A stretch of DNA of 58,057 bases, taken from positions 1-58,057 of IMG/VR virus record IMGVR_UViG_3300030103_002567. One strand, 5' to 3'. The DNA is from a virus. Numbering within the stretch: the stretch's first letter is position 1; every line of letters begins with the position of its first letter. Below are positions 21,736 to 31,744 of the stretch, piece after piece. A program made the translations under genes and the position numbers. The notes under the pieces are model-generated. The model had not been told where the DNA came from, made no database searches, and saw only the letters and a program-made list of their open reading frames with translations.

Positions 21736-22662
21736 ATGATTAACGAAGTTAGAGAGACTGTACTCGCTATAGCGAACAAAGAGAACTTTGGATACATTGC
21801 TCCAACCGACTTTAACAGATATGCAGTTAGTGCACAGCTGGACATTTTCACACAGCTGATGTATGACTACAATCATCAAGTCAACAAGCAAAATAAAAGG
21901 ACAGCCATACTTGCGGCATCAGTGGCATCAAATGATGACTTCGCTGATTTAGCTAAAAGGAAGTTGCAGGTCATTGAAAAGTTCTCTACGTCAAAGCCAC
22001 TGTTTGATGGTTCTTACATTTTAACAATGCCTAGTGATTCGTATTTCCTAAATAATCTTCTTCACTATGGCGCACCAACTTTTACAGGGACTGCCACAAC
22101 AGCATCTCTGTCTTTTAATCTAGAAGATACATCGGCAACGTTCACTTCAGCTGTTGAGGGGGCCCCGATATTAAATACTGCAACTAGGCAGTTTGGTTAT
22201 GTGACTAGATTTGTGGACGCAAACAACATAGAGGTGTCTATAAGTGGAATGTTTGCATTAGGCAACGCATACGAAATATATCCTACGTCAAGCACAGAGA
22301 TTGAGCATCAAGAAAAAAACAAGGTAAACAAGTTGCTGTCCTCTAATCTTACAGCACCATCCACGACATTCCCAGTGTTCACCATAAGTGACTTCGGGGT
22401 TACAGTATATCCAAACACTCTGGCAGCTACGGGTATTATAGTGGCTAATTATATTAGATATCCTAAAGACCCTAAGTGGACTTACGTAGGTAATAACTTC
22501 AACCAATCAGCTGCGGATTATCAGGACTTTGAACTTCCAGATTCAGAAATGCCATTGCTTATATATAAAATATTAGAGTATGCGGGCATTCAGATAAGAG
22601 AAAGTGAATTAGCTCAGTATGCGCTTGGACAAACAACTTTAGAAACTCAAGAAGATAGATAA
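21736..22662 (+). CDS. Head-tail connector/neck protein, 308 aa
   Basis: Position (after the capsid module, before the tail nozzle) and length point to a neck component. Helical N-terminus (MINEVRETVLAIANKENFGY, FNRYAVSAQLDIFTQLMYDY), a strand-rich insert in the middle and a helical end with LLIYKILEYAGIQIRESELA. No enzyme motif. Overlaps the next gene by one base. Confidence 0.7.
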   Translation: MINEVRETVLAIANKENFGYIAPTDFNRYAVSAQLDIFTQLMYDYNHQVNKQNKRTAILAASVASNDDFADLAKRKLQVIEKFSTSKPLFDGSYILTMPSDSYFLNNLLHYGAPTFTGTATTASLSFNLEDTSATFTSAVEGAPILNTATRQFGYVTRFVDANNIEVSISGMFALGNAYEIYPTSSTEIEHQEKNKVNKLLSSNLTAPSTTFPVFTISDFGVTVYPNTLAATGIIVANYIRYPKDPKWTYVGNNFNQSAADYQDFELPDSEMPLLIYKILEYAGIQIRESELAQYALGQTTLETQEDR

Positions 22663-23585
22663 TGTCATACTTATCAGCATATCAATACTACGAAAACTCA
22701 GGGAACGCTCCTGAAGGAGCCAACTGGGGCTCATACCAATATGTCTCATTAAAAGACATTGTCAACAATTTCATGTTGATGTACGTGGGCAATAACGAAT
22801 TGCTTGCAAACATACCAAGACAGAGAGTCTTGTTTCACGCCAAGAGAGCTATTCAAGAACTTAACTACGATGCTTTCAAAGAAATCAAAGCGCTAGAGCT
22901 TGACGTGTGTGAGAACTTAAGATTTGTTTTACCTCATGATTATGTGAACTGGGTTAGAATATCACTATTTAAAGATGGGGCGTTATTCCCATTGACCGAG
23001 AACATTCAGGCCAACGGAGCGAAAGCCTATCTGCAAGACAACAATTGCAATATACTTTTTGATGAAAGTGGCAATATCTTGGAGGCAGAGTCATCTGGGG
23101 TAGATTTGGCAAGAATAAATTCTACAGCTAAGACTTTATATCTAAATGAGTCTAGCCCTTTCCATAACACTATGGGGTGCTGTATTGATGGCTCTTGGTA
23201 TTTTGACTATACCGTAGGAGCTAGATATGGACTAAACGCTGAGACGGCAAATGCCAACCCTACATTCAGAATAGATAAAAAGGCTGGCGTTATAAACTTC
23301 TCATCTGACATGTCTGGGCAGACGTGCTTATTAGAATATGTATCTGACGGAATGGAAGGTGGAGATGATTCTTTGGTTACAGTCAATAAGTTGTTTGAAG
23401 AGTATGTATATGCTTATATTAAGTATTCGCTTTTAAACAACAGAACAAATATTCAGAGCTATGTTATTGTCATGGCTAAAAGAGATAAGTCAGCATTGCT
23501 TAGAAATGCTAAAATAAGAATGAGCAACATACACCCTGGCAGACTTCTTATGAGCCTGAGGGGGCAACATAAAACAATTAAATGA
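22662..23585 (+). CDS. Tail adaptor (tubular-A-like) protein, 307 aa
   Basis: NIPRQRVLFHAKRAIQELNY and DVCENLRFVLPHDYVNWVRI are hallmarks I associate with the podoviral adaptor that joins portal and tail in marine phages. An Arg/Lys helix at the C-terminus ends RLLMSLRGQHKTIK. It overlaps the giant nozzle gene by 4 nt (ATGA), as T7 gp11 and gp12 equivalents do. Precise assignment among adaptor and ring proteins is inferred. Confidence 0.75.
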   Translation: MSYLSAYQYYENSGNAPEGANWGSYQYVSLKDIVNNFMLMYVGNNELLANIPRQRVLFHAKRAIQELNYDAFKEIKALELDVCENLRFVLPHDYVNWVRISLFKDGALFPLTENIQANGAKAYLQDNNCNILFDESGNILEAESSGVDLARINSTAKTLYLNESSPFHNTMGCCIDGSWYFDYTVGARYGLNAETANANPTFRIDKKAGVINFSSDMSGQTCLLEYVSDGMEGGDDSLVTVNKLFEEYVYAYIKYSLLNNRTNIQSYVIVMAKRDKSALLRNAKIRMSNIHPGRLLMSLRGQHKTIK

Positions 23586-26500
23586 AGCTAATTAGAAGTT
23601 TTGAGAAGGGCTACATGAACAAGTCCTTCAATAACAGGATACTACCTAAGGGTGAATACTCTGATGCCACTAACGTATCGGTATCTTCTGACGACCAGGC
23701 TATTGGTCTTGTGGAAGAGGCTGATGGCAATAAGAGACTTTCTGCTATTAGATTTAATGGTGTTCGAGCTTCATTGTTCGCAGAGTGTATAGGAGCGCTT
23801 ACCGACGATGCTGAGGAAACTATATACTGGTTTGTACATGACCCAGGAGGGGTGAATGCTGCAGGAGCCACTGCACCTGCTCTAGACTATATTGTTTCAT
23901 ACAACATGGTTGAGCTAAGACTAGTATATCATGTAGTCAGCGCTAGCGTTCTTAACTTCAGCCTGAAACATAGAATAAATGGCGTAGATAAGATTGACGA
24001 CTTACTGTTCTTTACGGATAACCTTAATCCACCCAGAAAGATTAACGTCAACAGGAACTACGCATTCCCTACGGGCTCTCCACTAGTAGATGTAATAACT
24101 CAAGACGATGTTAATGTTATTGTCAAGCCACCTGCCTGCGCTCCAGGCGTAGTGCCATTCGACAACGGGAGTGAAGAAAACTTTATGGAGGATAAGTTTT
24201 TATCCTTTGCATACAGGTATAGATATCAGGACGGAGAGTATAGTGCACTGTCAGCCTTTTCTGAAGTGGCTTTTGATGCTAGGAAGTTCGAATTAGAGGG
24301 AGGTAACTATGACAACCTAGGGATGCTCAACAAATACAACTCAGCTAGAGTCACCGTAGACACAGGCCCTTCTAGGGTTATTGGCTTTGACGTTGTATTT
24401 AAGTTAAGTGATTCAACGATTATAAATGTTATTGAGCGAGTAGATAAGAACAAGTCTCTTATCGCTGACAATGTAGACTACACTCTAACGTTTGACAATA
24501 GTAAAATATATACTGTCCTTCCAACAGGAGAAATAAACAGGATATTCGACAACGTTCCACTCACGGCTAAGGCTCAGACCATTATGGGCAACAGGCTTAT
24601 CTATGGCAACTACGAGGAGGGGAGAGACCTTGTGGATGTGGATGACCAGCCTATAAGTTTAGACTACAATGTAGAGTTAAATTCAGAGCAAGTAAACTCT
24701 GACGAGGTTGAGGGTGTGACATCATCATTCACTTACACCTCATTGGGTGGAGGCTCCTCCACGGCAACTGCTACATTCTCTATACCTTCAAGCAGATTGG
24801 TGTCTGGAACGGAGATGGCTTTTGAGATAGCCTACGAGGGAGACTCATTCGCAGGGACGGATGCGCCATCTTCAAATCACCCATCAAGCGTAATAAACTT
24901 CTCCTTTAAACTTCATAGAGACTTCTCCTCTGTAGCTGATTTAGTTCTTGCACCAGATGGGTTAAGTACTGCCACAGGTACGGGGTCTTCAGGGTCACAC
25001 CCAATCGTTGCGCCAATAGCTTCAGGCTCATGTGACAGTCCATTGGGAACAGACAGGTATAATTGTGATATAAGAAACAACAACCCAGCCACTCACACGC
25101 TGCAAGGGACGGGAACATCGGCTGTGAATCAACCACTCAAACTGGAGTACTCAGGGTCAGACCTTAAAATAACTATCCTAGCAGTTCAAAGACAGAACAT
25201 ATCCACTACTAATGTATCATATGAATACATGGATATAACTAGGGCTACGGTAGACCTATCTATAGGTCAGGCCTTCAGAAGTCTTCACAGCAATAGGGAT
25301 TATGACGTAGGGATTGTATACCTAGATGAATACAACAGGTCATCAACTGTTCTTATCAGTAGAGCGAACACCGTGTATATCCCGCCTGAAAACTCAATAA
25401 CAAAGAACACGCTGAAGGTAAACATACCTACAACTCAAAAGCCCCCCAAGTGGGCTAAGAGCTATAAGTTTTTTGTCAAGCCGTCGGGTGGGGCATATGA
25501 GACTATATACTCAAACATATTCTATCAGCATCCTGAGACAAAGATTAATTACTTCAAACTAGAGGGTAACAACCAAACAAAGATGGCTGATGATGAGACA
25601 TTAATAATAAAGGCTGATGCTTCAGGGCCTTTAGATGTTTTAGAAGAAGCCACTGTTATAGATATTGAGGCGCAAGAAAGAAACTTCTTGCAGGATGCAG
25701 GGCTAGCGGGAACTCAGTTTGGAGGATTATATATGGCTATGGACCCTGGAGGGTTTGACACATCTACATCAATAGAGGTCAAGACTCAGGGCACAATTAA
25801 AAAGTCTACAGATAAAAGAGGCGTAGTTAATGACAACTATGACATTCCTGGGTTTGACGATGTGGTAACAGGAAGTACTGTTTGGGAGTCAACTCCTTAT
25901 GTCAGATATCCATTATTTAACGTAACAGACTCTTCGGGCGCTCCTGCAGACCCTGTTCAGGTAGAAAATTTCAATGTGCCTCAAGGTGCTAGAGTAAGAA
26001 TAGAGTTTGAGTTTAGAAGAAAACAAAAAACTAGCAACAAGGGGTCTAAACTTTACAAATTCGATAGGGAGTTTGTATCTAATGACGACTACAATAACCT
26101 CTACGACTTCTGGGTGGGAGAGTCTATATCTAATTATATAGATGACCCAGCTCAGTTCGATACATCTTCAAACGTGCCAACTAGGGTGGAGTACTTTAAC
26201 ACGGTGGCTGATGTTGCTACTGTAGATAGCAGGACAACACTAGAGCCTAAGACATTTGCAACGCCAGGGGATGAAGAAGTTTTAAGTTATCATGGGTTTG
26301 GGTCTAACGTGTCTGGATTTAATATCACTAATATATTGGATGACTTGGAAAGAAGCGCAGACAAGAACCTGATTCAGTTCTATAGAGTTCCTGCGAGTAT
26401 CGCAACCAATGCTCCATCAGAGGATGTTTATTGGCTTGCCATGAGGTCAGGTGCTATGGGGTATGATGGCATTCGGGGGGGCAACAAGTCGGTAGCAAAG

Positions 26501-28996
26501 ATTAAGATTGAAATATTCACGTCTAAATCTACTATGATTTTTGAGACTAGGCCGAAGGATATTAGCGACGAGTTATACTACGAGACTAGTCAGTGCTTTG
26601 ACATCATTGAAGATGCAGGCGACCTGTTTCATGCAGGTAATACGCAAAATCAAAGTGCATCACAAAAGGCTATATGCGACTTGACAGTATTTAATTGCTA
26701 CGCTTTCGGAAATGGAGCGGAGAGTTTCAGAGTGAGAGACCGAACTAGCACAAAAGAATTCCAAATAGGGGAGCGAGCGAACGCTGTGGCCAACCAAGAT
26801 TATAAGAACATACGACGATTCGCATCGCTAACCTATAGTGGCATATACAACGAAGACACTAACCTAAACAGGCTGAACGAGTTCAATCTGGGGCTTGCCA
26901 ACTTCAAGGACTTGGAGAAGATGTATGGTACAATAGAGGTTATTGATGGAAGGCAGACAGATATTCTTGTGTTGCAAGAAGACAGGGTGTCATATGTACT
27001 AGCTGGCAAGAACCTACTATCAGATGCTGCAGGGGGTGGAGATATTGCATCTATACCTGAAGTATTAGGAACTCAGATTGCAAGAATGGAGGAGTATGGC
27101 ATTAGCAAGAATCCTGAGAGTTACGATGTTTATGGGCCTGCTAAGTTCTTTACCGATGTTAAGAGAGGTTCTGTTATACAAATAAATGGCTCTTCATACA
27201 GTGACGAGCAAATGCTTATCTCATCTGAAAAGTTCATGACTGACTTCTTTAGAGATGAGTTCTCTACAATGGGTCAGTACACGCAGAAGCTTGGAGGTTA
27301 TGATGCCAATATTGATGAGTACATATTGTTTGCTAGCAAAAAAGCTTTACCAAGAGACCCTGTTATACAGCCTTGCGACTATGAGTACACAGAAGGAAGT
27401 GAACAGCCTGACTCAGCCAAGAGCCTAACCATAGACCTAGGCGAAGCAACAGGTACTGTTCAAGTAAACTTTGGCATAGACTCTATAGTTAGAAAGCAAA
27501 TGGAGGGCACTATCAAGTTGGCTTCTGAAAATAAAACTACAGGGCAGACAACGTCTACGAGTAATAACAAGCTCATAGATAATAACGCCACGTTTACATC
27601 CACTGTAGCGCCAGGAGACCAAGTGTTTAGAGGAAATGAATTGAGACCATACAATGTGAACTCTGTTGACTCCGACACTCAACTTACACTTAACGTATAC
27701 TCTAACAGTCAGTTCAAGGCCAACGAAAATTATATAATTAAGGGGGCTACAGAAGCTAAGACGGTTATAGACGAGTCTAAAGACTTCACTACACTTAGCG
27801 CTTCCTTGGCTAACTACAGGCTTAGAAATAAAACCAATGGCCAGGAGGTGGCTATAGATACAGTTGTGTCAGCCACTAAGATTGTTGTCCATGACCCTGT
27901 AATTACGGATGGTGTTGCTTACGATATTGTAGACACAACAAATGGAAGTGTCACTCCAACTATAACTTGGAATGGAGTTGTTCAGGGAGGAAGTGGAGCA
28001 GCTATATCTACTAGTAAAGCGTTCTCCTTTAACAAGACAACTAAAACGCCAACGGTAGCTGATTTAGACATTTCTGTTCCTGTAAACGACCTGGTTACAT
28101 ACAGGGTGTTTGTGCCTTGTCCTCAGAATGACCAAGTAGAGGTCAGGAGGTTTGTTATTACAACTCCTGCGCAGGCGGGGCTATTTACAGACTTTGGGCA
28201 TGGAACAGGAACAGGTGCAGATATCCCTTACAATGCCATAAACAGTGTTTTTGAGGTTGGCTCAAACAACATAGTTTCACACTATTCTGTTATTGAGGGA
28301 ACTAAAGGTGTAGACCCAGTACCTGATGATGGTGAGACTGTAACTATGGCGGTTCTAGAGCCACCATCTAATGGCAAACCATCAATATCATCTCCTCAGT
28401 TTAACTTTGTGCCTAATGGCATAGACCCTGCTCAGAATGGGCATAGAATGATGTTCTTGTTGTCTGCAACAGATTACAATGCAACGTCTAGTCAAGCAGA
28501 CCTGGTGGCGATGATGAGTGCCGCAGCCTCTGGAGGTGGGGTGACAGGTGGGGTATTGACACCATCTTCTTCCGCACTATTCTCAGGCACGACAGGCTCG
28601 TTTACTTATAACAACCCAACAAATCTTAAGCTGTATTTGATTTGGGATTTGAGAGACATATTTACCATGAGCTTAGGATTTAGTTCTAGCTCTGCATCAA
28701 ATGCGTGTATAGCTGGAGGCTCAACATATTATACTGACTCTAGGTACATTATACCTGGTAATACTCCTACTTCCATACCTGCTGGAGTTCAGTACAATCC
28801 TAGTAGGCTTGCTAAGAACATATGGACAAACACAGATTTGACAAGTGCGGCAGCTGATGGATTTTACAAGGATTTAGGTGTTACTCAACTTACAGGACAC
28901 GTTCTTGCTTTAGTACAGAATGGTGTATATTCGGATAGGAACATAGCTATGGCCCCTATAATTGATTCAAATAATACATCACTTTACGTATGCTAA
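23582..28996 (+). CDS. Tail nozzle/hub (tubular-B-like) protein, 1804 aa
   Basis: The opening (MKLIRSFEKGYMNKSFNNRI then LPKGEYSDATNVSVSS) is the conserved start of podoviral tail-nozzle and stabilisation proteins, in which early beta-propeller blades follow. Repeated beta-rich, Asp/Asn/Gly-rich modules continue for the whole length, including fibronectin-like linkers around 600-620. At 1804 aa it is about twice T7 gp12, so insertions probably form extra receptor-facing domains. Overlaps both neighbours by a few nt. Confidence 0.8.
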   Translation: MKLIRSFEKGYMNKSFNNRILPKGEYSDATNVSVSSDDQAIGLVEEADGNKRLSAIRFNGVRASLFAECIGALTDDAEETIYWFVHDPGGVNAAGATAPALDYIVSYNMVELRLVYHVVSASVLNFSLKHRINGVDKIDDLLFFTDNLNPPRKINVNRNYAFPTGSPLVDVITQDDVNVIVKPPACAPGVVPFDNGSEENFMEDKFLSFAYRYRYQDGEYSALSAFSEVAFDARKFELEGGNYDNLGMLNKYNSARVTVDTGPSRVIGFDVVFKLSDSTIINVIERVDKNKSLIADNVDYTLTFDNSKIYTVLPTGEINRIFDNVPLTAKAQTIMGNRLIYGNYEEGRDLVDVDDQPISLDYNVELNSEQVNSDEVEGVTSSFTYTSLGGGSSTATATFSIPSSRLVSGTEMAFEIAYEGDSFAGTDAPSSNHPSSVINFSFKLHRDFSSVADLVLAPDGLSTATGTGSSGSHPIVAPIASGSCDSPLGTDRYNCDIRNNNPATHTLQGTGTSAVNQPLKLEYSGSDLKITILAVQRQNISTTNVSYEYMDITRATVDLSIGQAFRSLHSNRDYDVGIVYLDEYNRSSTVLISRANTVYIPPENSITKNTLKVNIPTTQKPPKWAKSYKFFVKPSGGAYETIYSNIFYQHPETKINYFKLEGNNQTKMADDETLIIKADASGPLDVLEEATVIDIEAQERNFLQDAGLAGTQFGGLYMAMDPGGFDTSTSIEVKTQGTIKKSTDKRGVVNDNYDIPGFDDVVTGSTVWESTPYVRYPLFNVTDSSGAPADPVQVENFNVPQGARVRIEFEFRRKQKTSNKGSKLYKFDREFVSNDDYNNLYDFWVGESISNYIDDPAQFDTSSNVPTRVEYFNTVADVATVDSRTTLEPKTFATPGDEEVLSYHGFGSNVSGFNITNILDDLERSADKNLIQFYRVPASIATNAPSEDVYWLAMRSGAMGYDGIRGGNKSVAKIKIEIFTSKSTMIFETRPKDISDELYYETSQCFDIIEDAGDLFHAGNTQNQSASQKAICDLTVFNCYAFGNGAESFRVRDRTSTKEFQIGERANAVANQDYKNIRRFASLTYSGIYNEDTNLNRLNEFNLGLANFKDLEKMYGTIEVIDGRQTDILVLQEDRVSYVLAGKNLLSDAAGGGDIASIPEVLGTQIARMEEYGISKNPESYDVYGPAKFFTDVKRGSVIQINGSSYSDEQMLISSEKFMTDFFRDEFSTMGQYTQKLGGYDANIDEYILFASKKALPRDPVIQPCDYEYTEGSEQPDSAKSLTIDLGEATGTVQVNFGIDSIVRKQMEGTIKLASENKTTGQTTSTSNNKLIDNNATFTSTVAPGDQVFRGNELRPYNVNSVDSDTQLTLNVYSNSQFKANENYIIKGATEAKTVIDESKDFTTLSASLANYRLRNKTNGQEVAIDTVVSATKIVVHDPVITDGVAYDIVDTTNGSVTPTITWNGVVQGGSGAAISTSKAFSFNKTTKTPTVADLDISVPVNDLVTYRVFVPCPQNDQVEVRRFVITTPAQAGLFTDFGHGTGTGADIPYNAINSVFEVGSNNIVSHYSVIEGTKGVDPVPDDGETVTMAVLEPPSNGKPSISSPQFNFVPNGIDPAQNGHRMMFLLSATDYNATSSQADLVAMMSAAASGGGVTGGVLTPSSSALFSGTTGSFTYNNPTNLKLYLIWDLRDIFTMSLGFSSSSASNACIAGGSTYYTDSRYIIPGNTPTSIPAGVQYNPSRLAKNIWTNTDLTSAAADGFYKDLGVTQLTGHVLALVQNGVYSDRNIAMAPIIDSNNTSLYVC

Positions 28997-29868
28997 TAAG
29001 AAAAGGAGACACAGGAGAAGAAGTAAGACAGATTCAGCGAGAACTCGACATTGAGGCTGATGGCATATTTGGCCCTGTAACGGAGGCTGAGGTCATGAGG
29101 TTTCAGCGAGAAGAAGATTTGGATGTCGATGGTATTGTAGGCCCTATAACATGGGCGATGCTGTTTGGCCTTACTACAGATAGGCAGGAGACAATAGGGG
29201 GCACTCACGATATAGTTATCAATAACCACTTTCTACCTAGAGGTGAATACTTGGATGGCCCTACAAAGAAGGAGTGGCTATTTATTCACCACACAGCAGG
29301 ATGGCAGAACCCATACAGAACTGTGAACAATTGGGCTAGAGATTCTAGGGGGCGAATTGCAACCGAGTTCCTTGTTGGAGGCCCATCAATATTCAATACA
29401 GATTTTGAGCACGACGGAGAGATTGTTAGATGTATTCCTGACGGTGGATATGCGTGGCATTTAGGAAAAAATGGGAAGCACAAAATGCATACAAACAGTG
29501 TAGGCATCGAGGTGTGCAACTTCGGATACCTAAAGAATGGCAAGACATACGCTGGGCATACTGTTCACGATGAACAGGTGGTTGAGCTTGACAAGCCATT
29601 CAAGGGATACAAGTTTTGGCATAAATACTCTGACGCTCAGATTGAGTCTCTTAGAGAGCTGATTCTTTATATAGCAGAGAGAGACAATATAAACGTCAGG
29701 GAGGGTCTTCCTGCCCTTATAAAAGAAAAAGGGGCTGATGCCTTCGAATGGAATCAGGACGCTTATTACGGGCTTGTTAAGGGCCTTTGGTCGCATTCTA
29801 ACACCAATAAGGGTAAGAGTGACATGTTCCCTCAAGAAGAATTACTAACCATGTTAACAGAACTATAA
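28990..29868 (+). CDS. Endolysin: PG-binding domain plus N-acetylmuramoyl-L-alanine amidase
   Basis: Residues 1-60 form a peptidoglycan-binding domain 1 with two repeats (VRQIQRELDIEADGIFGPVT, FQREEDLDVDGIVGPITWAM). Residues about 95-285 are an Amidase_2 domain: IHHTAGW supplies zinc ligand H100 or H101, E174 lies in GIEVCN, H269 in GLWSHSN, and D278 in GKSDMFP completes the site. It cleaves the bond between glycan and peptide stem. No signal peptide, so release needs the holin. It overlaps the nozzle gene by 7 nt, so it could also be virion-carried. Confidence 0.92.
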   Translation: MLIRKGDTGEEVRQIQRELDIEADGIFGPVTEAEVMRFQREEDLDVDGIVGPITWAMLFGLTTDRQETIGGTHDIVINNHFLPRGEYLDGPTKKEWLFIHHTAGWQNPYRTVNNWARDSRGRIATEFLVGGPSIFNTDFEHDGEIVRCIPDGGYAWHLGKNGKHKMHTNSVGIEVCNFGYLKNGKTYAGHTVHDEQVVELDKPFKGYKFWHKYSDAQIESLRELILYIAERDNINVREGLPALIKEKGADAFEWNQDAYYGLVKGLWSHSNTNKGKSDMFPQEELLTMLTEL

Positions 29869-30797
29869 TGCCATTTACAGCAGCATACTCGCCCAAGATA
29901 CAGGGATGGTCAACATTCTACTCATACAAGCCTGAAAAGGCCATAAGTATGAACAATGACTTCTTTACGTTTAAAGGAGGCAACCTGTACCTACACCACG
30001 ACAAGACCGTGAGGAGGGTTGATGATGCTGGGAATGTTACTGAAACTCAGTTTTCACCAAGTAAGTGCACATACTACGCTGAGCACCTAAACGAAGTATT
30101 TGTGAATCAACCTGCGGCTATAGACTTGCTGACTCCAGACCTAGGGTATGTTCAGGCTAGCATATCATCCACGTTTAATGATGGGCCGTTAGATAACAAG
30201 CTGTTTAAGACAATAGAGATAGAGGGCGACAGGCCATCACTAACGCTTACCACACAGGGTGACGTTGGGTTCGTTTCTGAGTACGTTACAAAAGAGAACA
30301 CACACTACGCATACATTAGGGGAGATGTAAGCGGGTCGTTTGACCTTAGATACACCAAAGGTGTGGGTGTTATTCCTCAGGACTCGGTGCTGCAATCTGG
30401 AGGGTATCCTCCGACGCAAACAGCCATAGAGACCTCTGGCTTGGAGCATATTTCAGCAACACATAGATACGTTTTCCCTCTTACTCACGAGTTTGATGGA
30501 ATGATAAATCAAGGATACTCAACAAGTGCAGCGGGAGGAGACCTTATTCATGGGCCTTTTGGTGTTTTTGGGCAGGTTGTTAACATCATAGATAGATTTG
30601 ACTTCAAGGCAATCGAAGTGGTAGAGCTAGACCCGTCGCAGCCTGGATTACTTCCAACAAATGGAGACTATCTTCGAGTTGTAAAAGACAATACTGTGGA
30701 ATCTTTAGGACTTAGAGGCACATATATGGACTTCACAATGGGATTTAGTGGGTCTATATTTACAATAGGGACTGAAGCTGTTAAGAGTTTCGCTTAA
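29868..30797 (+). CDS. Structural protein of the tail region, 309 aa
   Basis: Strand-rich; starts MPFTAAYSPKIQGWSTFYSY, then MNNDFFTFKGGNLYLHHDK, a beta-propeller-like pattern seen in phage tail proteins that pack against the nozzle. Ends GTYMDFTMGFSGSIFTIGTE. No enzymatic motif. Translationally coupled to the endolysin (TAATG). Confidence 0.72.
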   Translation: MPFTAAYSPKIQGWSTFYSYKPEKAISMNNDFFTFKGGNLYLHHDKTVRRVDDAGNVTETQFSPSKCTYYAEHLNEVFVNQPAAIDLLTPDLGYVQASISSTFNDGPLDNKLFKTIEIEGDRPSLTLTTQGDVGFVSEYVTKENTHYAYIRGDVSGSFDLRYTKGVGVIPQDSVLQSGGYPPTQTAIETSGLEHISATHRYVFPLTHEFDGMINQGYSTSAAGGDLIHGPFGVFGQVVNIIDRFDFKAIEVVELDPSQPGLLPTNGDYLRVVKDNTVESLGLRGTYMDFTMGFSGSIFTIGTEAVKSFA

Positions 30798-30803
30798 TTT
30801 TGG

Positions 30804-30811
30804 TATCTTTA
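30804..30811 (+). promoter_or_regulatory. TATCTTTA -7 box variant
   Basis: Third copy of this octamer, in the 32-nt gap before the ejection-protein genes, with an 18-nt leader to ATG 30830. Confidence 0.5.
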
Positions 30812-30829
30812 ATGGTAAAGTTATAGCCT

Positions 30830-31744
30830 ATGGACCCGTTTACACTTGCCGCAGGAGCGGTAAATATAGGAGGTATGATTGCTAGCACATTCGGTGCTAA
30901 AGCTCAGCAGAGAATAATCTCCAAAACCACCAAATCCCTAAAAGAAAGCGTTAAAGAACAAGAGTCATTAGCCAATATATTACGAACAGAAGAGCTAAGG
31001 ACTAGAACTGGCATTACTGATGAGGTTGCGGGTCGAATGTTAGCCGCTCAAGAAATGGGAACAAAAGGCCTCCAAGAGGCTGGAGCGAGAGCGGTGTTAG
31101 GGGGCGCAACTGCACAGGCTCAAGCCACTCTAGGCAATATGCTTGGGCTACGTCAGAATCTTATCGACCAGGAGCAGGCTAGACAGCAGGCTGTGGTTCA
31201 AGACAAGCAGAGAAGAGACCAAACTCTTGGAGCTATAGCTCAGCAGGAGGCAATAGGAGCTAGAGAGGCTCAAGCCGAAGCAGCAGCAGCCAAGGCTGGA
31301 ATGATTCAAAGCGCAGTAGGGGCGGGCTCTCAAATTGTTGGAGCAGCACTGAAAAATATACCGCTATATCAGAAGGGTCGCCAAGGTAGACTTGCTGAAA
31401 AAGCAATGACTAAGTTTGATGAAGCAGGAAGACCGCAAGAGGTTTTAGACGATTTGCAGTCTAGGGGGCTATATAGTCCTACAGCAGAGGGAGGATTTAA
31501 TCAAGCATCTTTCCTTGACGCTCTCAGCAAGACGGGCTCAAAGAAACTAAAAGAATTTCTTGACGCTGGAGAAGGTGATGCTCTAACTGGCCTTATAACA
31601 GGATATGGAGCGAAGGGTATTAATACATCTGATTTGTTTGGAGAGACTTCGGATGCTGAAGAAGGAGGAAAAGGTGATTTTGGGGAGTTCCTAAATGAAT
31701 TATACAAGCAATTTCAAGAAACAAAAACCGTAGGAGGAAGCTAA
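30830..31744 (+). CDS. Internal virion (ejection) protein, Ala/Gln-rich, 304 aa
   Basis: Hydrophobic N-terminus (MDPFTLAAGAVNIGGMIAST), then long helices rich in Ala, Gln and Glu (LAAQEMGTKGLQEAGARAVL; EAIGAREAQAEAAAAKAGMI), the composition of podoviral core proteins such as T7 gp14. A membrane-active segment near 160-180 (AVGAGSQIVGAAL) fits a channel-forming role in DNA entry. First of three genes coding the presumed inner core. Confidence 0.75.
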   Translation: MDPFTLAAGAVNIGGMIASTFGAKAQQRIISKTTKSLKESVKEQESLANILRTEELRTRTGITDEVAGRMLAAQEMGTKGLQEAGARAVLGGATAQAQATLGNMLGLRQNLIDQEQARQQAVVQDKQRRDQTLGAIAQQEAIGAREAQAEAAAAKAGMIQSAVGAGSQIVGAALKNIPLYQKGRQGRLAEKAMTKFDEAGRPQEVLDDLQSRGLYSPTAEGGFNQASFLDALSKTGSKKLKEFLDAGEGDALTGLITGYGAKGINTSDLFGETSDAEEGGKGDFGEFLNELYKQFQETKTVGGS

